From Fimenecus sp964527585 (GTDB taxonomy: Bacteria > Bacillota > Clostridia > Oscillospirales > Acutalibacteraceae): a DNA stretch of 29,091 nucleotides. The DNA lies in contig CAZGPE010000019.1 in assembly GCA_964527585.1 (NCBI GenBank), positions 1-29,091 of the forward strand, given 5' to 3'. The notes under the pieces were generated by a model. That model did not search any database. It was given only the letters and a program-made list of their open reading frames with translations, and was not told the origin of the DNA. Made by a program: the position numbers and the translations under genes. Positions 7,802 through 14,884 of this stretch are shown in pieces. Within the stretch, counting starts at the first letter, position 1. Each line of letters starts with the position of its first letter.

Positions 7802-9016
7802 TTATTGTAACATATTTTTAATTGATTGCAACTCATCTTTATCCGTAAGAAAGGTATTTTCGGAAAACAGATAAGAATAAGAGTATAATGCCACACCCGT
7901 ATTCTTATCGGTTTCTTTGATTAAAGAAATCTGTTTTGAAATTATGTTACTGTTCTTCATCCATTCGTTTATACCGGCACCGGCATATTTGTCCTCTTTT
8001 CCGTATTTATACACCGCAAGTCCGATACAAAGCGAGACGCTATCACACCGCACAAGATTTTCCCACTGTGCCAAACTTTCCTCAAACGGTTTTGCGCTGT
8101 TGTCAAAGCCGTAATACAACTGAGGCATAATTAAATCTATATATCCCTCATTTTCACACCAAAAACTTACATCCGCATAATAGTTTTCTTTGTTCTTTTC
8201 GATATTTCCGCTTGGACTTATACTTAAAATCATATCGGGACTTTTGTTTTTCAATTCAGTGTAAATATCGCTTATAAGAGCGTTTATGTTCTCCGTACGC
8301 CAACTTTCAAGCGAAAGTTTTCCGCCGGATGAAACATAAAAGTCATATTCGGGACTGTCAAAAGACACTTCGCAAGTCGGATAAAAATAATCATCCAAAT
8401 GTATTCCGTCAACATCATATTTTCCGATTATTTCACGAACTCCGTCTAAAATCAATTTATGTACATCGTCTTTTGAGGGATTAAGATATATTCCGTTATT
8501 TAGGACAATAACATTTCTGTTTTTATCTTCCGAAAAATACCAACTTTTTGCTATATTATTATCGCTTAACACATTTATATCCGTTTTATATGAGACTCTG
8601 TAAGGATTTATCCAAGCATCTGTTTTTAACCCGTATTTATGTGCGGTATCGCAAAGTATTTCAAGTGCATCATATCCGCAATAAACTCCCTGAGTACCGC
8701 TTAAATATTCTGTTGCGGGGAAAAAATCGGAATCGTAAAACGCATCGCAAAAAGGTCTGACTTGAACTATTACTCTGTTAAATCCGAATTCGGCACAGTT
8801 TCTCATCATTTCTTCAGCTTTTATACCGAAAACTTCGGCGGTATTTTCTTTTTCGTTTTTCATTGCAAGTTCGTTGTAATTTATCCACACGGCTTTAACA
8901 ACACTTTCCGAAGATTTTTCCGTACTTTCTTTTGAAAAATCGTCATTGATTTTTTCGTCGGAACAGCCGCAAAAAAGAATAAGCAAAATCAATGTAAGTA
9001 CCGTTATTTTTTTCAT
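7802..9016 (-). CDS. GHL10-family (DigH-like) glycosidase lipoprotein
   Basis: A 404-residue secreted lipoprotein. The start is ATG 9016, eight or so bases after AAGGCGG; an upstream TTG (9037) would put that site inside the gene. The signal peptide ends at LFCGC, with the lipidated Cys at about 18. The rest is the glycosyl-hydrolase-like 10 domain: VKAVWINYNEL at the start, NRVIVQVRPFCDAFY, GLKTDAWINPYRVS, the acidic motif VDGIHLDDYFYP, then DLIMPQLYYGF. E. coli DigH (YddW), of the same family, cuts peptidoglycan strands whose peptides an amidase has removed. The next gene is exactly such an amidase, 23 bases away, which supports the same role here. That role is inferred from family and context. 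Confidence 0.88.
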   Translation of the reverse strand: MKKITVLTLILLILFCGCSDEKINDDFSKESTEKSSESVVKAVWINYNELAMKNEKENTAEVFGIKAEEMMRNCAEFGFNRVIVQVRPFCDAFYDSDFFPATEYLSGTQGVYCGYDALEILCDTAHKYGLKTDAWINPYRVSYKTDINVLSDNNIAKSWYFSEDKNRNVIVLNNGIYLNPSKDDVHKLILDGVREIIGKYDVDGIHLDDYFYPTCEVSFDSPEYDFYVSSGGKLSLESWRTENINALISDIYTELKNKSPDMILSISPSGNIEKNKENYYADVSFWCENEGYIDLIMPQLYYGFDNSAKPFEESLAQWENLVRCDSVSLCIGLAVYKYGKEDKYAGAGINEWMKNSNIISKQISLIKETDKNTGVALYSYSYLFSENTFLTDKDELQSIKNMLQ

Positions 9017-9028
9017 TTTACCGCCTTC

Positions 9029-9057
9029 TTGACACAAAAAAATATGGGCATTATAAT
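9029..9057 (+). promoter_or_regulatory. Consensus promoter of the DUF1294 gene, overlapping a divergent -10
   Basis: TTGACA (9029-9034) and TATAAT (9052-9057) at 17 bp is a perfect sigma-A promoter. The expected start is near 9064, leaving only about 9 leader bases. On the minus strand, TATAAT at 9050-9055 could serve the GHL10 gene with a poor -35, so the two -10 boxes overlap. Confidence 0.78.
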
Positions 9058-9072
9058 ATATTCGGTGATAAA

Positions 9073-9363
9073 ATGAATTATTATATATTTATATATTTGA
9101 TTGTCGTTTCTTTGATTTCCGTGTTTATTACCGTACACGATAAAAAAGCCGCAAAAAAAGGAAAACGCAGAATTCCCGAAAAAGTTTTAATGCTTTTTTC
9201 GGCTCTCGGCGGCAGCGTAGCTATGCTAATCACGATGAAAAAAATTAGGCATAAAACAAAGCACAAAAAATTTATGATCGGTATACCGATTATAATTTTT
9301 ATTCAAATCGCAATTTTATTTTTATATTTATACTTTATTCATTACGGGATAAATCTTCTCTGA
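9073..9363 (+). CDS. DUF1294 family membrane protein
   Basis: A 96-residue protein with three membrane segments (about 3-21, 38-56 and 70-92) and a basic cytoplasmic loop (KKAAKKGKRRIPEK). The order hydrophobic segment, HDKKAAK, RIPE, LxxxALGGSVAM, then RHKTKHKKF and GIP is the hallmark of DUF1294, whose function is unknown. The ATG at 9073 has GGTGA only four bases away, and the probable transcription start is just ahead of that, so the leader is nearly absent. The gene stands alone between a consensus promoter and a terminator. Confidence 0.87.
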   Translation: MNYYIFIYLIVVSLISVFITVHDKKAAKKGKRRIPEKVLMLFSALGGSVAMLITMKKIRHKTKHKKFMIGIPIIIFIQIAILFLYLYFIHYGINLL

Positions 9364-9370
9364 AAAACTT

Positions 9371-9404
9371 AAAGCACCTGTCTTTTCAAATCGACAGGTG
9401 CTTT
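9371..9404. terminator. Bidirectional terminator between DUF1294 and the CAT-like gene
   Basis: A perfect 12-bp stem (9371-9382 with 9393-9404) has a 10-base loop. Seven T follow on the plus strand, and AAGTTTTTC follows on the minus strand. Confidence 0.93.
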
Positions 9405-9406
9405 TT

Positions 9407-10046
9407 TTATAATTCTTTAATCAGTCTTTCAAGTTCTTGAACAAACAATCCGACAAAATAACCGTCAATAATTCTGTGGTTTACATCCAAAGTCATATTG
9501 ATTATATACCTGCCGTTATGTTCGGTATATTTTCCCCAAACTAAAATCGGTGCGGTATCGTCTTTTAATTTGGGGTCAGTATAATCACGCTCATTTGAAC
9601 ACATCGTAATATCTGCCCAAGGAATACACGAAAAGACAATCTGCGACTCTCTAAGTCCGTCTAACGCACTGACACTCAACGGATTTTCGGCGCTTTCTTT
9701 TCTTGCGTTTTCGGAAAACTCGATTATACTATCTCCGCACTCAAGCGACACCATATGAAATCCGGTTTCCCCTTTTTTCAAATCCGTAAAACAAGGTATA
9801 CGGCGGTCCGATTTTATAAACCTTTTCTCCGTCGACTTCAAGTAAAAATTCATCAATCGAATTTATTGCTTTCGTACAAAGATAAATCAAAGAATAATAA
9901 AAAGAAATATTCTCTCTTCTTGTAAACTCAAGCAATTCGGTTATATCGACATTAAATGCGACGCAATAATGAGGCGTAGCTATTTTAGAATAATACTCAA
10001 AATGTTCTTTTCTGTTCCATTTTGATACATCAAATTCTTTTCGCAT
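9407..10046 (-). pseudogene. Chloramphenicol-acetyltransferase-like gene with a +1 frameshift
   Basis: Two overlapping reading frames together make one CAT-family protein. The N-terminal part begins at ATG 10046 (site AAGGTG five bases ahead): RKEFDVSKWNRKEHF and ISFYYSLIYLCTKAIN, matching the CAT N-terminus. The C-terminal part, in the +1 frame, starts usefully at IPCFTDLKKGETGF and includes SCIPWADITM, APILVWGKY and NHRIIDGYFVG, which keeps the catalytic His and Asp of the CAT motif. The switch lies near 9790-9820. Removing one base would give about 212 residues, the normal CAT length, so damage is recent, is a sequencing or assembly error, or is programmed. The substrate is uncertain: many CAT-like proteins do not confer resistance. 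It is last in a three-gene unit. Confidence 0.85.
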
Positions 10047-10068
10047 TTCAACACCTTTTTTCTCAATT

Positions 10069-10362
10069 TCAGTCATCGACAATTATCTCAAGAATACCTT
10101 CTTTTTCTTTTTTCGGTTTCTTAGCCTGTTCGAGTTCAAAAAGTTTTTTACTTTCTGGATCAAGAAATTCTTTAAGCACTTCGGGACGCAAAACACTGCT
10201 GTGAACAATACTTCCGCAATCACGGCAAACAGTATGAACGATAGGAGAACCGAAAACTCCGCCTCTTATATCCGAATAAACGCTTCCGGATTCGGTTTGA
10301 TAACCGTAAACCAACATTTTTGATTTACAGTACGGACATTCTTCAAAAACGATTTTTTTCAT
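10069..10362 (-). CDS. Small zinc-ribbon-like hypothetical protein
   Basis: A 97-residue soluble protein. Two Cys pairs, CPYC (near residue 9) and CRDC (near 46), about 35 residues apart, should bind one zinc. A Lys/Glu-rich segment (about 70-90) and an acidic end follow. The start ATG shares its A with the stop of the upstream gene (TAATG), and GAGAGG lies eight bases ahead, so the two are translationally coupled. The CAT-like gene starts 22 bases after its stop. I do not recognise a named family. A nucleic-acid or protein-binding adaptor is possible but unproven. Confidence 0.78.
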   Translation of the reverse strand: MKKIVFEECPYCKSKMLVYGYQTESGSVYSDIRGGVFGSPIVHTVCRDCGSIVHSSVLRPEVLKEFLDPESKKLFELEQAKKPKKEKEGILEIIVDD

Positions 10363-11093
10363 TAAAAATCATCCTCTCGAAGTTTTTTGTTTCTGATAAA
10401 TACAACTACGGATGCCGCAAGCAAAACAGCACCGATAACAGCGAAAGCAACGGCAAGTTTTTGATATACGGGATTTCCTTTTTCAACCGCAACAGCATCT
10501 GCAACCGGCTCATCCTGTTTTGAGTAATCAAAAGTCGGTTCTTCCGTCGGGGACTGAGTTTCCGTATATTGTTCGGTTATTTGAGAAGTTGTTTCTTCAG
10601 GTGCTCTTACGCTGTTAATCAAATATGTCCGTCTTGATCCGTTTTGAGCAACAACATAAACATAAGACTTGTTTTCTCCGACATCAAGGGTCAAATACCC
10701 GTCGGGAATTTGAATTTCGGCGTTATTATCTACGGCTTCGGCAATAATTTCAAGTGAAACGACTTCAAAAGGCACAGATAAAGAATATGTCCTTGTTGAT
10801 TTTTTGAATTCAGGTGAAATATCTATATCAACCGTTTTCCCGTCTTGTGTTTTTCCGATAACTTTTAATGACGAAAGTTCGTTATTCGAAGATTTCTGAG
10901 ATGCCCGTCTTGTTGTTGAGCCTTGAGCGGCTTCGGCTGTTGTTTGACTGTCTTGCGTTGTCTGTTCGGCTTCTGTTACAACCTGAGTTTGATTTTCTTC
11001 GCTGTCAGGTTCGGCAAAAGCCGAAAATCCAAACGACAGAACCGATATTCCCGCAAGCAAAAAAGTTAAAGTCAACTTTACGATTTTGTTCAT
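10362..11093 (-). CDS. Membrane-anchored protein with a cadherin-like beta-sandwich domain
   Basis: A 243-residue surface protein. The signal peptide ends at AFA (27), followed by a Gln/Thr/Glu-rich linker (28-68). A cadherin-like beta-sandwich (PF12733-type) domain covers about 70-163: LSSLKVIG, FKKSTRTYSLSVP, then GSRRTYLINSVRAP. A second Thr/Pro/Glu linker (164-205), a membrane helix (211-234) and a short charged cytoplasmic tail complete it. Such domains usually mediate binding or spacing outside the cell. The start follows CGGAGG. The promoter is at 11121-11149. The gene leads a coupled unit with the zinc-ribbon and CAT-like genes. Function unknown. Confidence 0.83.
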   Translation of the reverse strand: MNKIVKLTLTFLLAGISVLSFGFSAFAEPDSEENQTQVVTEAEQTTQDSQTTAEAAQGSTTRRASQKSSNNELSSLKVIGKTQDGKTVDIDISPEFKKSTRTYSLSVPFEVVSLEIIAEAVDNNAEIQIPDGYLTLDVGENKSYVYVVAQNGSRRTYLINSVRAPEETTSQITEQYTETQSPTEEPTFDYSKQDEPVADAVAVEKGNPVYQKLAVAFAVIGAVLLAASVVVFIRNKKLREDDF

Positions 11094-11120
11094 AAATATC
11101 CTCCGAAATAAGTTAATTAG

Positions 11121-11149
11121 ATATTACCATAAATTTACATTCAATTCAA
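11121..11149 (-). promoter_or_regulatory. Promoter of the cadherin-like gene unit
   Basis: On the minus strand TTGAAT (11144-11149) and TAATAT (11121-11126) are 17 bp apart. The -35 box directly abuts the T-tract of the ABC-importer terminator. Confidence 0.6.
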
Positions 11150-11176
11150 CAAAAACCCCTCAAAAGATGAGAGGTT
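11149..11176 (-). terminator. Terminator of the amino acid ABC importer operon
   Basis: A 9-bp stem with one G-U pair (arms 11168-11176 and 11154-11162) and a 5-base loop runs into TTTTT on the minus strand, seven bases after the ATPase stop. Confidence 0.85.
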
Positions 11177-11182
11177 CTGATT

Positions 11183-11980
11183 TTACATTCTTAATGTTGA
11201 ATTAAGAAAACTTTTAAGTCTTTCATTTTGCGGATGTTCGAATATTTCTTCGGGTGTGCCCTGAGCCGCTAAAACTCCGTCATCCATAAACACAACTTTA
11301 TCCGAAACGCTTTTTGCAAATCCCATTTCATGAGTTACAATAAGCATTGTTCTGCCCTCTTTGGCAAGATTTGAAATTACTTTCAGCACTTCGCCGGTAA
11401 TTTCGGGGTCAAGAGCCGATGTGGGTTCGTCAAAGCAAAGAAGTTTAGGTGAAAGCATAAGCGCTCTGGCAATCGCAACTCTTTGCTGCTGTCCGCCCGA
11501 AAGTTCGCACGGATAAGACTCAAGTTTATCGGCAAGACCTACGCTTGCGATTATTTCTTTAGCGTCTTGCTCGATTTTCGCAAGTTCTTTTTTTCTATCT
11601 TCTTTTGAAGCTTTTGTACGCTTGAGTTCTTTTTTTATCAGCAGTTCTTTTGCCAATGTAACATTCTTTAATACATTATATTGCGGGAAAAGATTAAAGT
11701 TCTGAAAAACAAGACCCGTTAAAAGTTGATTTTTCCGTTTTTCTTCTTTTGAGGCTTTTTTATCAACAGAACCGTCAAAGATAACATTTGAATTAACTTT
11801 AATTGTTCCGCTGTCTGCGTTTTCAAGTCCCGTTATGCATCTGAGCAAAGTTGTCTTACCGCTTCCGGAAGAGCCGATAAGCGAGAGTACCTGTCCTTCT
11901 TCGAGTGTTAATGTTATACCTTTTAAGACTTGTGTGTCTCCGAATGTTTTTTTCAATTCGGTTATTTCCAATATACTCAT
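11183..11980 (-). CDS. Polar amino acid ABC transporter ATP-binding protein
   Basis: The energising subunit (about 265 residues) of a GlnQ/HisP-type importer. Walker A is GSSGSGKTT (about 36-44), the signature is LSGGQQQRVAIARAL, Walker B is LLCFDEPTSALD and the H-loop is VTHEMGF. Between Walker A and the signature there are two Lys/Glu-rich stretches (about 80-92 and 118-145) not usual in short family members. The start is ATG 11980, seven bases from AAGGAG; the GTG at 11986 would be only one base away. It follows the permease gene by 11 bases and ends the operon. Confidence 0.95.
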   Translation of the reverse strand: MSILEITELKKTFGDTQVLKGITLTLEEGQVLSLIGSSGSGKTTLLRCITGLENADSGTIKVNSNVIFDGSVDKKASKEEKRKNQLLTGLVFQNFNLFPQYNVLKNVTLAKELLIKKELKRTKASKEDRKKELAKIEQDAKEIIASVGLADKLESYPCELSGGQQQRVAIARALMLSPKLLCFDEPTSALDPEITGEVLKVISNLAKEGRTMLIVTHEMGFAKSVSDKVVFMDDGVLAAQGTPEEIFEHPQNERLKSFLNSTLRM

Positions 11981-11991
11981 ATTCACACTCC

Positions 11992-12681
11992 TTAAACCTT
12001 AAAGTAATCAAGTTTCTTTTCAAGTTTTCCGAAAAGCATTGTAAGAATTCCGCTAAACGCAAGGTAGTATACCGCAGTAAAGAACAACGGCCAAATTTCA
12101 CCGGATATTCCCTGAGAACCTTTCATAAATGCCTGTCCGGCCCAAATTATTTCCTGCAATGCGATTATTCTCGAAAGCGAGGTATCCTTAACAAGAGTTA
12201 TTATTTCATTAGACATAGGAGGAACTATTCTTTTTATCATTTGAAGTAAGGTTACCTTAAAAAATATTTGAGATTTAGACATACCGAGAACCGTACCCGC
12301 TTCATTCTGACCTTTCGGAACACTTACTATTCCGCCACGGAAAATTTCAGAGAAATAGCAGGCGTAATTAAGTATAAAAGCAACCGCAGCCGCTAAAAAT
12401 CTGCCGTCTTCTCCGCCGCCCCATAACTGAACACCGAACACAAGACCGGGGAAATAATAAATGATAAGCAATTGTATCATCAAAGGTGAACCTCTGACTA
12501 TCCATACCAAAAGCTTTATAAAACTGCGTAACGGCTTAAATTTTGACATCGAGCCGAAAGATATTATCAGACCTAACGGAATCGCTCCGATTAAAGTGAA
12601 AACAAATAATTTTAATGTTTGCAGGAAACCGACATTTAACGCATGAAATACTATCGGAAACTGTTCTGCGAACTGTGCCAT
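11992..12681 (-). CDS. Polar amino acid ABC transporter permease
   Basis: A 229-residue membrane subunit of the HisM/GlnP type. Hydrophobic helices lie at about 22-42, 55-78, 95-112, 150-165 and 197-217. The EAA loop that contacts the ATPase is present (GQNEAGTVLGMSKSQIF, about 125-140). AAGGAG lies five bases before the ATG. One permease gene is present, so it probably works as a homodimer. It sits between the binding-protein and ATPase genes of the same operon. Confidence 0.95.
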   Translation of the reverse strand: MAQFAEQFPIVFHALNVGFLQTLKLFVFTLIGAIPLGLIISFGSMSKFKPLRSFIKLLVWIVRGSPLMIQLLIIYYFPGLVFGVQLWGGGEDGRFLAAAVAFILNYACYFSEIFRGGIVSVPKGQNEAGTVLGMSKSQIFFKVTLLQMIKRIVPPMSNEIITLVKDTSLSRIIALQEIIWAGQAFMKGSQGISGEIWPLFFTAVYYLAFSGILTMLFGKLEKKLDYFKV

Positions 12682-12698
12682 ATAAACTCCTTATACAC

Positions 12699-12735
12699 GC
12701 CGAAAACAGAGAGTACCGAGGTATTCTCTGCCGGC
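12699..12735 (-). other. Intercistronic stem-loop between binding protein and permease genes
   Basis: Arms 12721-12730 and 12707-12716 form a 10-bp stem (one mismatch on the minus strand) with a 4-base loop. GCCG/CGGC outside it can extend the structure after a TTTT bulge. It lies between the binding-protein stop and the permease ribosome site. Such hairpins commonly stabilise the upstream message or partly terminate, raising binding protein over permease. The effect here is inferred. Confidence 0.6.
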
Positions 12736-12760
12736 TGATATTTAATAAAATTGTTTTTGA

Positions 12761-13546
12761 TTATTTTATAAGCGATGCCTGAACTCCGTATGTTTCGGCA
12801 ATCTTTTGCATTGTGCCGTCGGCAGTTGCCGAAGCAAAGAAATCGTTAAGCGCTGAGGTAAGGTCGCTTCCCTGACGGAAACCTACGCCGTATTCTTCGG
12901 AATTAAGTTTAACGGTATATGTAAGATTTGCATAACTTGTGCCTTCTCCTACCATTGCCGCTGCCATAAGGCTGTCGATAATAGCCGCATCGCAAGTACC
13001 TGATTTAACTTCCAAAAGCGCTGTTGCCTGGTCTTTAACCGGAGTGCAATCAAATTCATTTTCAGCTGCGTTTTCCTCACCTGCCGAACCGGCTTCAACC
13101 GCAAATCTAAGTGATTTGCAAGCATCTGCTGTTGTGTATTTATCGGCAACATCTTTGTTTACTATTACAACTTGAGCGTTATTGCAATAAGCGTTTGAAC
13201 AGGACATTGATGATTTAACTTCATCTGTAAGTGTCATTCCGTTCCATACACAGTCGATTTTTTTATCGTTAAGTTCAAGGACTTTATTGTCCCAATCAAT
13301 CTCGACAAATTCAACTTTAACGCCGAGGCTTTCGGCAAATGCTTTTGCCATATCGGCATCAAAACCGATCCAATCTTCGCCGCTTCTATAATCCATAGGT
13401 TCAAATTCGGTAATTCCGACAACAAGTGTTCCTTTTTCTTTTACATATTCAAGATCGGAAGTTATTGTTGATTTTTGATTACCGCAGCCTGCGAACAAAC
13501 AAGCCACAAGAACTACTGCAAGTAAAACTGATAATACCTTTTTCAT
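12761..13546 (-). CDS. Amino acid ABC transporter substrate-binding lipoprotein
   Basis: A 261-residue family-3 solute-binding protein. The signal peptide ends in the lipobox LFAGC (Cys21). The mature domain starts with YVKEKGTLVVGI and EFEPMDYRSGEDWIGFD, which match polar amino acid binders, and ends GTMQKIAETYG. The start is ATG 13546 with GGAGG eight bases ahead; a TTG at 13561 in the same frame would place that site inside the gene. It captures an amino acid outside the membrane and hands it to the permease encoded next. The exact amino acid (for example cystine, glutamine, or basic residues) cannot be read from the sequence. It is the first gene of the operon. Confidence 0.95.
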   Translation of the reverse strand: MKKVLSVLLAVVLVACLFAGCGNQKSTITSDLEYVKEKGTLVVGITEFEPMDYRSGEDWIGFDADMAKAFAESLGVKVEFVEIDWDNKVLELNDKKIDCVWNGMTLTDEVKSSMSCSNAYCNNAQVVIVNKDVADKYTTADACKSLRFAVEAGSAGEENAAENEFDCTPVKDQATALLEVKSGTCDAAIIDSLMAAAMVGEGTSYANLTYTVKLNSEEYGVGFRQGSDLTSALNDFFASATADGTMQKIAETYGVQASLIK

Positions 13547-13583
13547 TTCGTTTTCCTCCAAAATCTGTTGTTTATTTCGTTTG

Positions 13584-13624
13584 CTTTACCGTGGTAAAGT
13601 GTTAATGTGGTAATATAGTAACAC
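13584..13624. repeat. Cluster of operator-like repeats over the importer promoter
   Basis: CTTTACC-GT-GGTAAAG (13584-13599) is an inverted repeat. GTGGTAAAGTGTTAA (13591-13605) and GTGGTAATATAGTAA (13607-13621) are direct copies 16 bp apart. GTGTTA (13599-13604) and TAACAC (13619-13624) form a wider inverted pair. The array covers the -10 and start site of the importer promoter, as expected of a repressor operator. Confidence 0.6.
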
Positions 13625-13643
13625 CAAAAAGAGCGTTTGTCAA
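13615..13643 (-). promoter_or_regulatory. sigma-A promoter of the amino acid importer operon
   Basis: On the minus strand a perfect TTGACA (13638-13643) and TACTAT (13615-13620) are 17 bp apart. The leader is about 60 bases and carries the inverted repeat described at 13584. Confidence 0.75.
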
Positions 13644-13689
13644 TAACTTTTCTGAAATTTTTTCAAAATAATTATTTTCCATGTAATTC

Positions 13690-13718
13690 TTGACTTTATA
13701 AATAATATTTTATATAAT
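13690..13718 (+). promoter_or_regulatory. sigma-A promoter of tRNA-Leu
   Basis: TTGACT (13690-13695) and TATAAT (13713-13718) are 17 bp apart, with the expected start about 10 bases before the tRNA. Confidence 0.8.
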
Positions 13719-13735
13719 ATCAAGGCAGTTTGTTC

Positions 13736-13822
13736 GCTGGTGTGGCGAAATCGGCAGACGCAAGGGACTTAAAATCCCTCGGTAACAATACCGTACCGGT
13801 TCAAGTCCGGTCACCAGCACCA
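13736..13822 (+). tRNA. tRNA-Leu (anticodon TAA)
   Basis: An 87-base class II tRNA. The acceptor GCTGGTG (13736-13742) pairs with CACCAGC (13812-13818). A discriminator A and an encoded CCA follow. The anticodon arm AGGGA/TCCCT encloses CTTAAAA, giving anticodon TAA (codon UUA). A long variable arm (CGGTAACAATACCG region) and the T-loop TTCAAGT are present. Confidence 0.97.
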
Positions 13823-13855
13823 AAAATCCGTTCTCATGAGAGAACGGATTTTTTT
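13823..13855. terminator. Terminator of tRNA-Leu, facing spo0A
   Basis: A perfect 13-bp stem (13823-13835 with 13840-13852), 4-base loop and a T-tract start immediately after the CCA end. In reverse it also has a T-run and could stop spo0A transcripts before they run antisense through the tRNA. Confidence 0.92.
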
Positions 13856-13901
13856 GTTGCATAAATTATTAAATTTGAAAACAATTGCATATTAAATATG
13901 T

Positions 13902-14672
13902 TTACGAAACTTTCATATTAAGTCTCAACTTATCACTTATCATGGCTATAAACTCCGAATTAGTCGGCTTTCCCCTACTGCTTTGAATTGTATAGCCGAA
14001 GTAAGAACTTAATACATCCACATCGCCTCTGTCCCATGCAACTTCGATTGCATGCCTTATTGCCCTTTCAACTCTCGACGGTGTTGTCGAAAACTTTTTG
14101 GCAACAGTCGGATAAAGCACTTTTGTTACCGAATTCATCATTTGTGAATCTTCAATGGAAAGTATTATTGCCTGACGAAGATACTGATAACCTTTAATAT
14201 GTGCCGGAACTCCGATTTGATGCATTATTTCACTTACCGTAACTTGCAAATCACTGTCGGAAAAGATATGAGAATCGGTTTCCGCAAAACGATTATTTTG
14301 TTTTGACATTCTGCGTATACGCTCTCCCATAACATTAACATCAAAAGGCTTTCTGAAATAATAATCAACTCCTGCGGAAAGTATTTCCTGCTCAAAGCGA
14401 TGATTATCAGCACCCGACATAACCATAACAAGCATATTTTCGAATTTTTTGCTGTTTTTCAGCCGTTCGGTAACACCGAGTGCATCAATGTTTGACAGAA
14501 AAGCATCCATTACTACCGCATCTGGCTTTTCGTTTTCGACTGTTTCCAAAAGTCTTTTTCCGTCCTTTTTTACAAGTTTGACTTCACAACCGTATTCTCC
14601 GAGCGTTTTTACACAATTCGCCCCGAATTCGTTTCCTTCTGCTGTGAGTACCACTTTAAGATTTCTTTCCAT
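13902..14672 (-). CDS. spo0A: Sporulation master regulator Spo0A
   Basis: A 256-residue response regulator that commits the cell to sporulation when phosphorylated. The C-terminal DNA-binding domain (about 141-256) is textbook: GVPAHIKGYQYLR, the recognition region TTPSRVERAIRHAIEVAW, and GKPTNSEFIAMISDKLRL. The receiver (about 1-122) is less typical. The phospho-acceptor Asp56 (VVMDAF), Ser86 and Lys108 (FRKPF) remain, but the acidic pair normally near residues 10-11 reads Ala11-Glu12, and the usual Pro and Gly after Asp56 (in PHLDG) are Ser and Ala. The start is ATG 14672, eight bases after GGAGG; the ORF could extend to 14714 but that lacks a ribosome site. It lies directly after spoIVB, as in B. 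subtilis. Confidence 0.96.
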   Translation of the reverse strand: MERNLKVVLTAEGNEFGANCVKTLGEYGCEVKLVKKDGKRLLETVENEKPDAVVMDAFLSNIDALGVTERLKNSKKFENMLVMVMSGADNHRFEQEILSAGVDYYFRKPFDVNVMGERIRRMSKQNNRFAETDSHIFSDSDLQVTVSEIMHQIGVPAHIKGYQYLRQAIILSIEDSQMMNSVTKVLYPTVAKKFSTTPSRVERAIRHAIEVAWDRGDVDVLSSYFGYTIQSSRGKPTNSEFIAMISDKLRLNMKVS

Positions 14673-14704
14673 ATAATAAACCTCCGTTTTTTGATTTCTG
14701 CCAT

Positions 14705-14733
14705 ATTTTACCATTTTAGGATAAACTTGGCAA
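14705..14733 (-). promoter_or_regulatory. sigma-A promoter of spo0A
   Basis: On the minus strand TTGCCA (14728-14733) and TAAAAT (14705-14710) are 17 bp apart, giving a leader of about 26 bases. I saw no convincing sigma-H promoter beside it. Confidence 0.65.
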
Positions 14734-14844
14734 TAGCATATTCAAAAATTTACTAAAAGTTTTTTATAAAGTCTTAAAACACAATTAAAATATGTCGTAA
14801 ACTGTAGCAGACGGTATAAACTGTTTATATTTTGAAAATAAAGC

Positions 14845-14879
14845 GAATCCGAAAAGCAACTAAATTGCTCTTCGGATTC
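14845..14879. terminator. Terminator between spoIVB and spo0A
   Basis: A 15-bp stem (14845-14859 with 14865-14879, one non-Watson-Crick position) has a 5-base loop. It lies just after the spoIVB stop. The T-tract is stronger on the plus strand (TTTTTT), but GCTTTATTTTC follows on the minus strand, so it plausibly ends spoIVB. Confidence 0.8.
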
Positions 14880-14884
14880 TTTTT

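Noticed and set aside
14793..14800. TGTCGTAA as a possible Spo0A box in the spoIVB-spo0A gap
   Set aside because: It differs from the TGTCGAA consensus and a single 7-base near-match is expected by chance in this AT-rich stretch.
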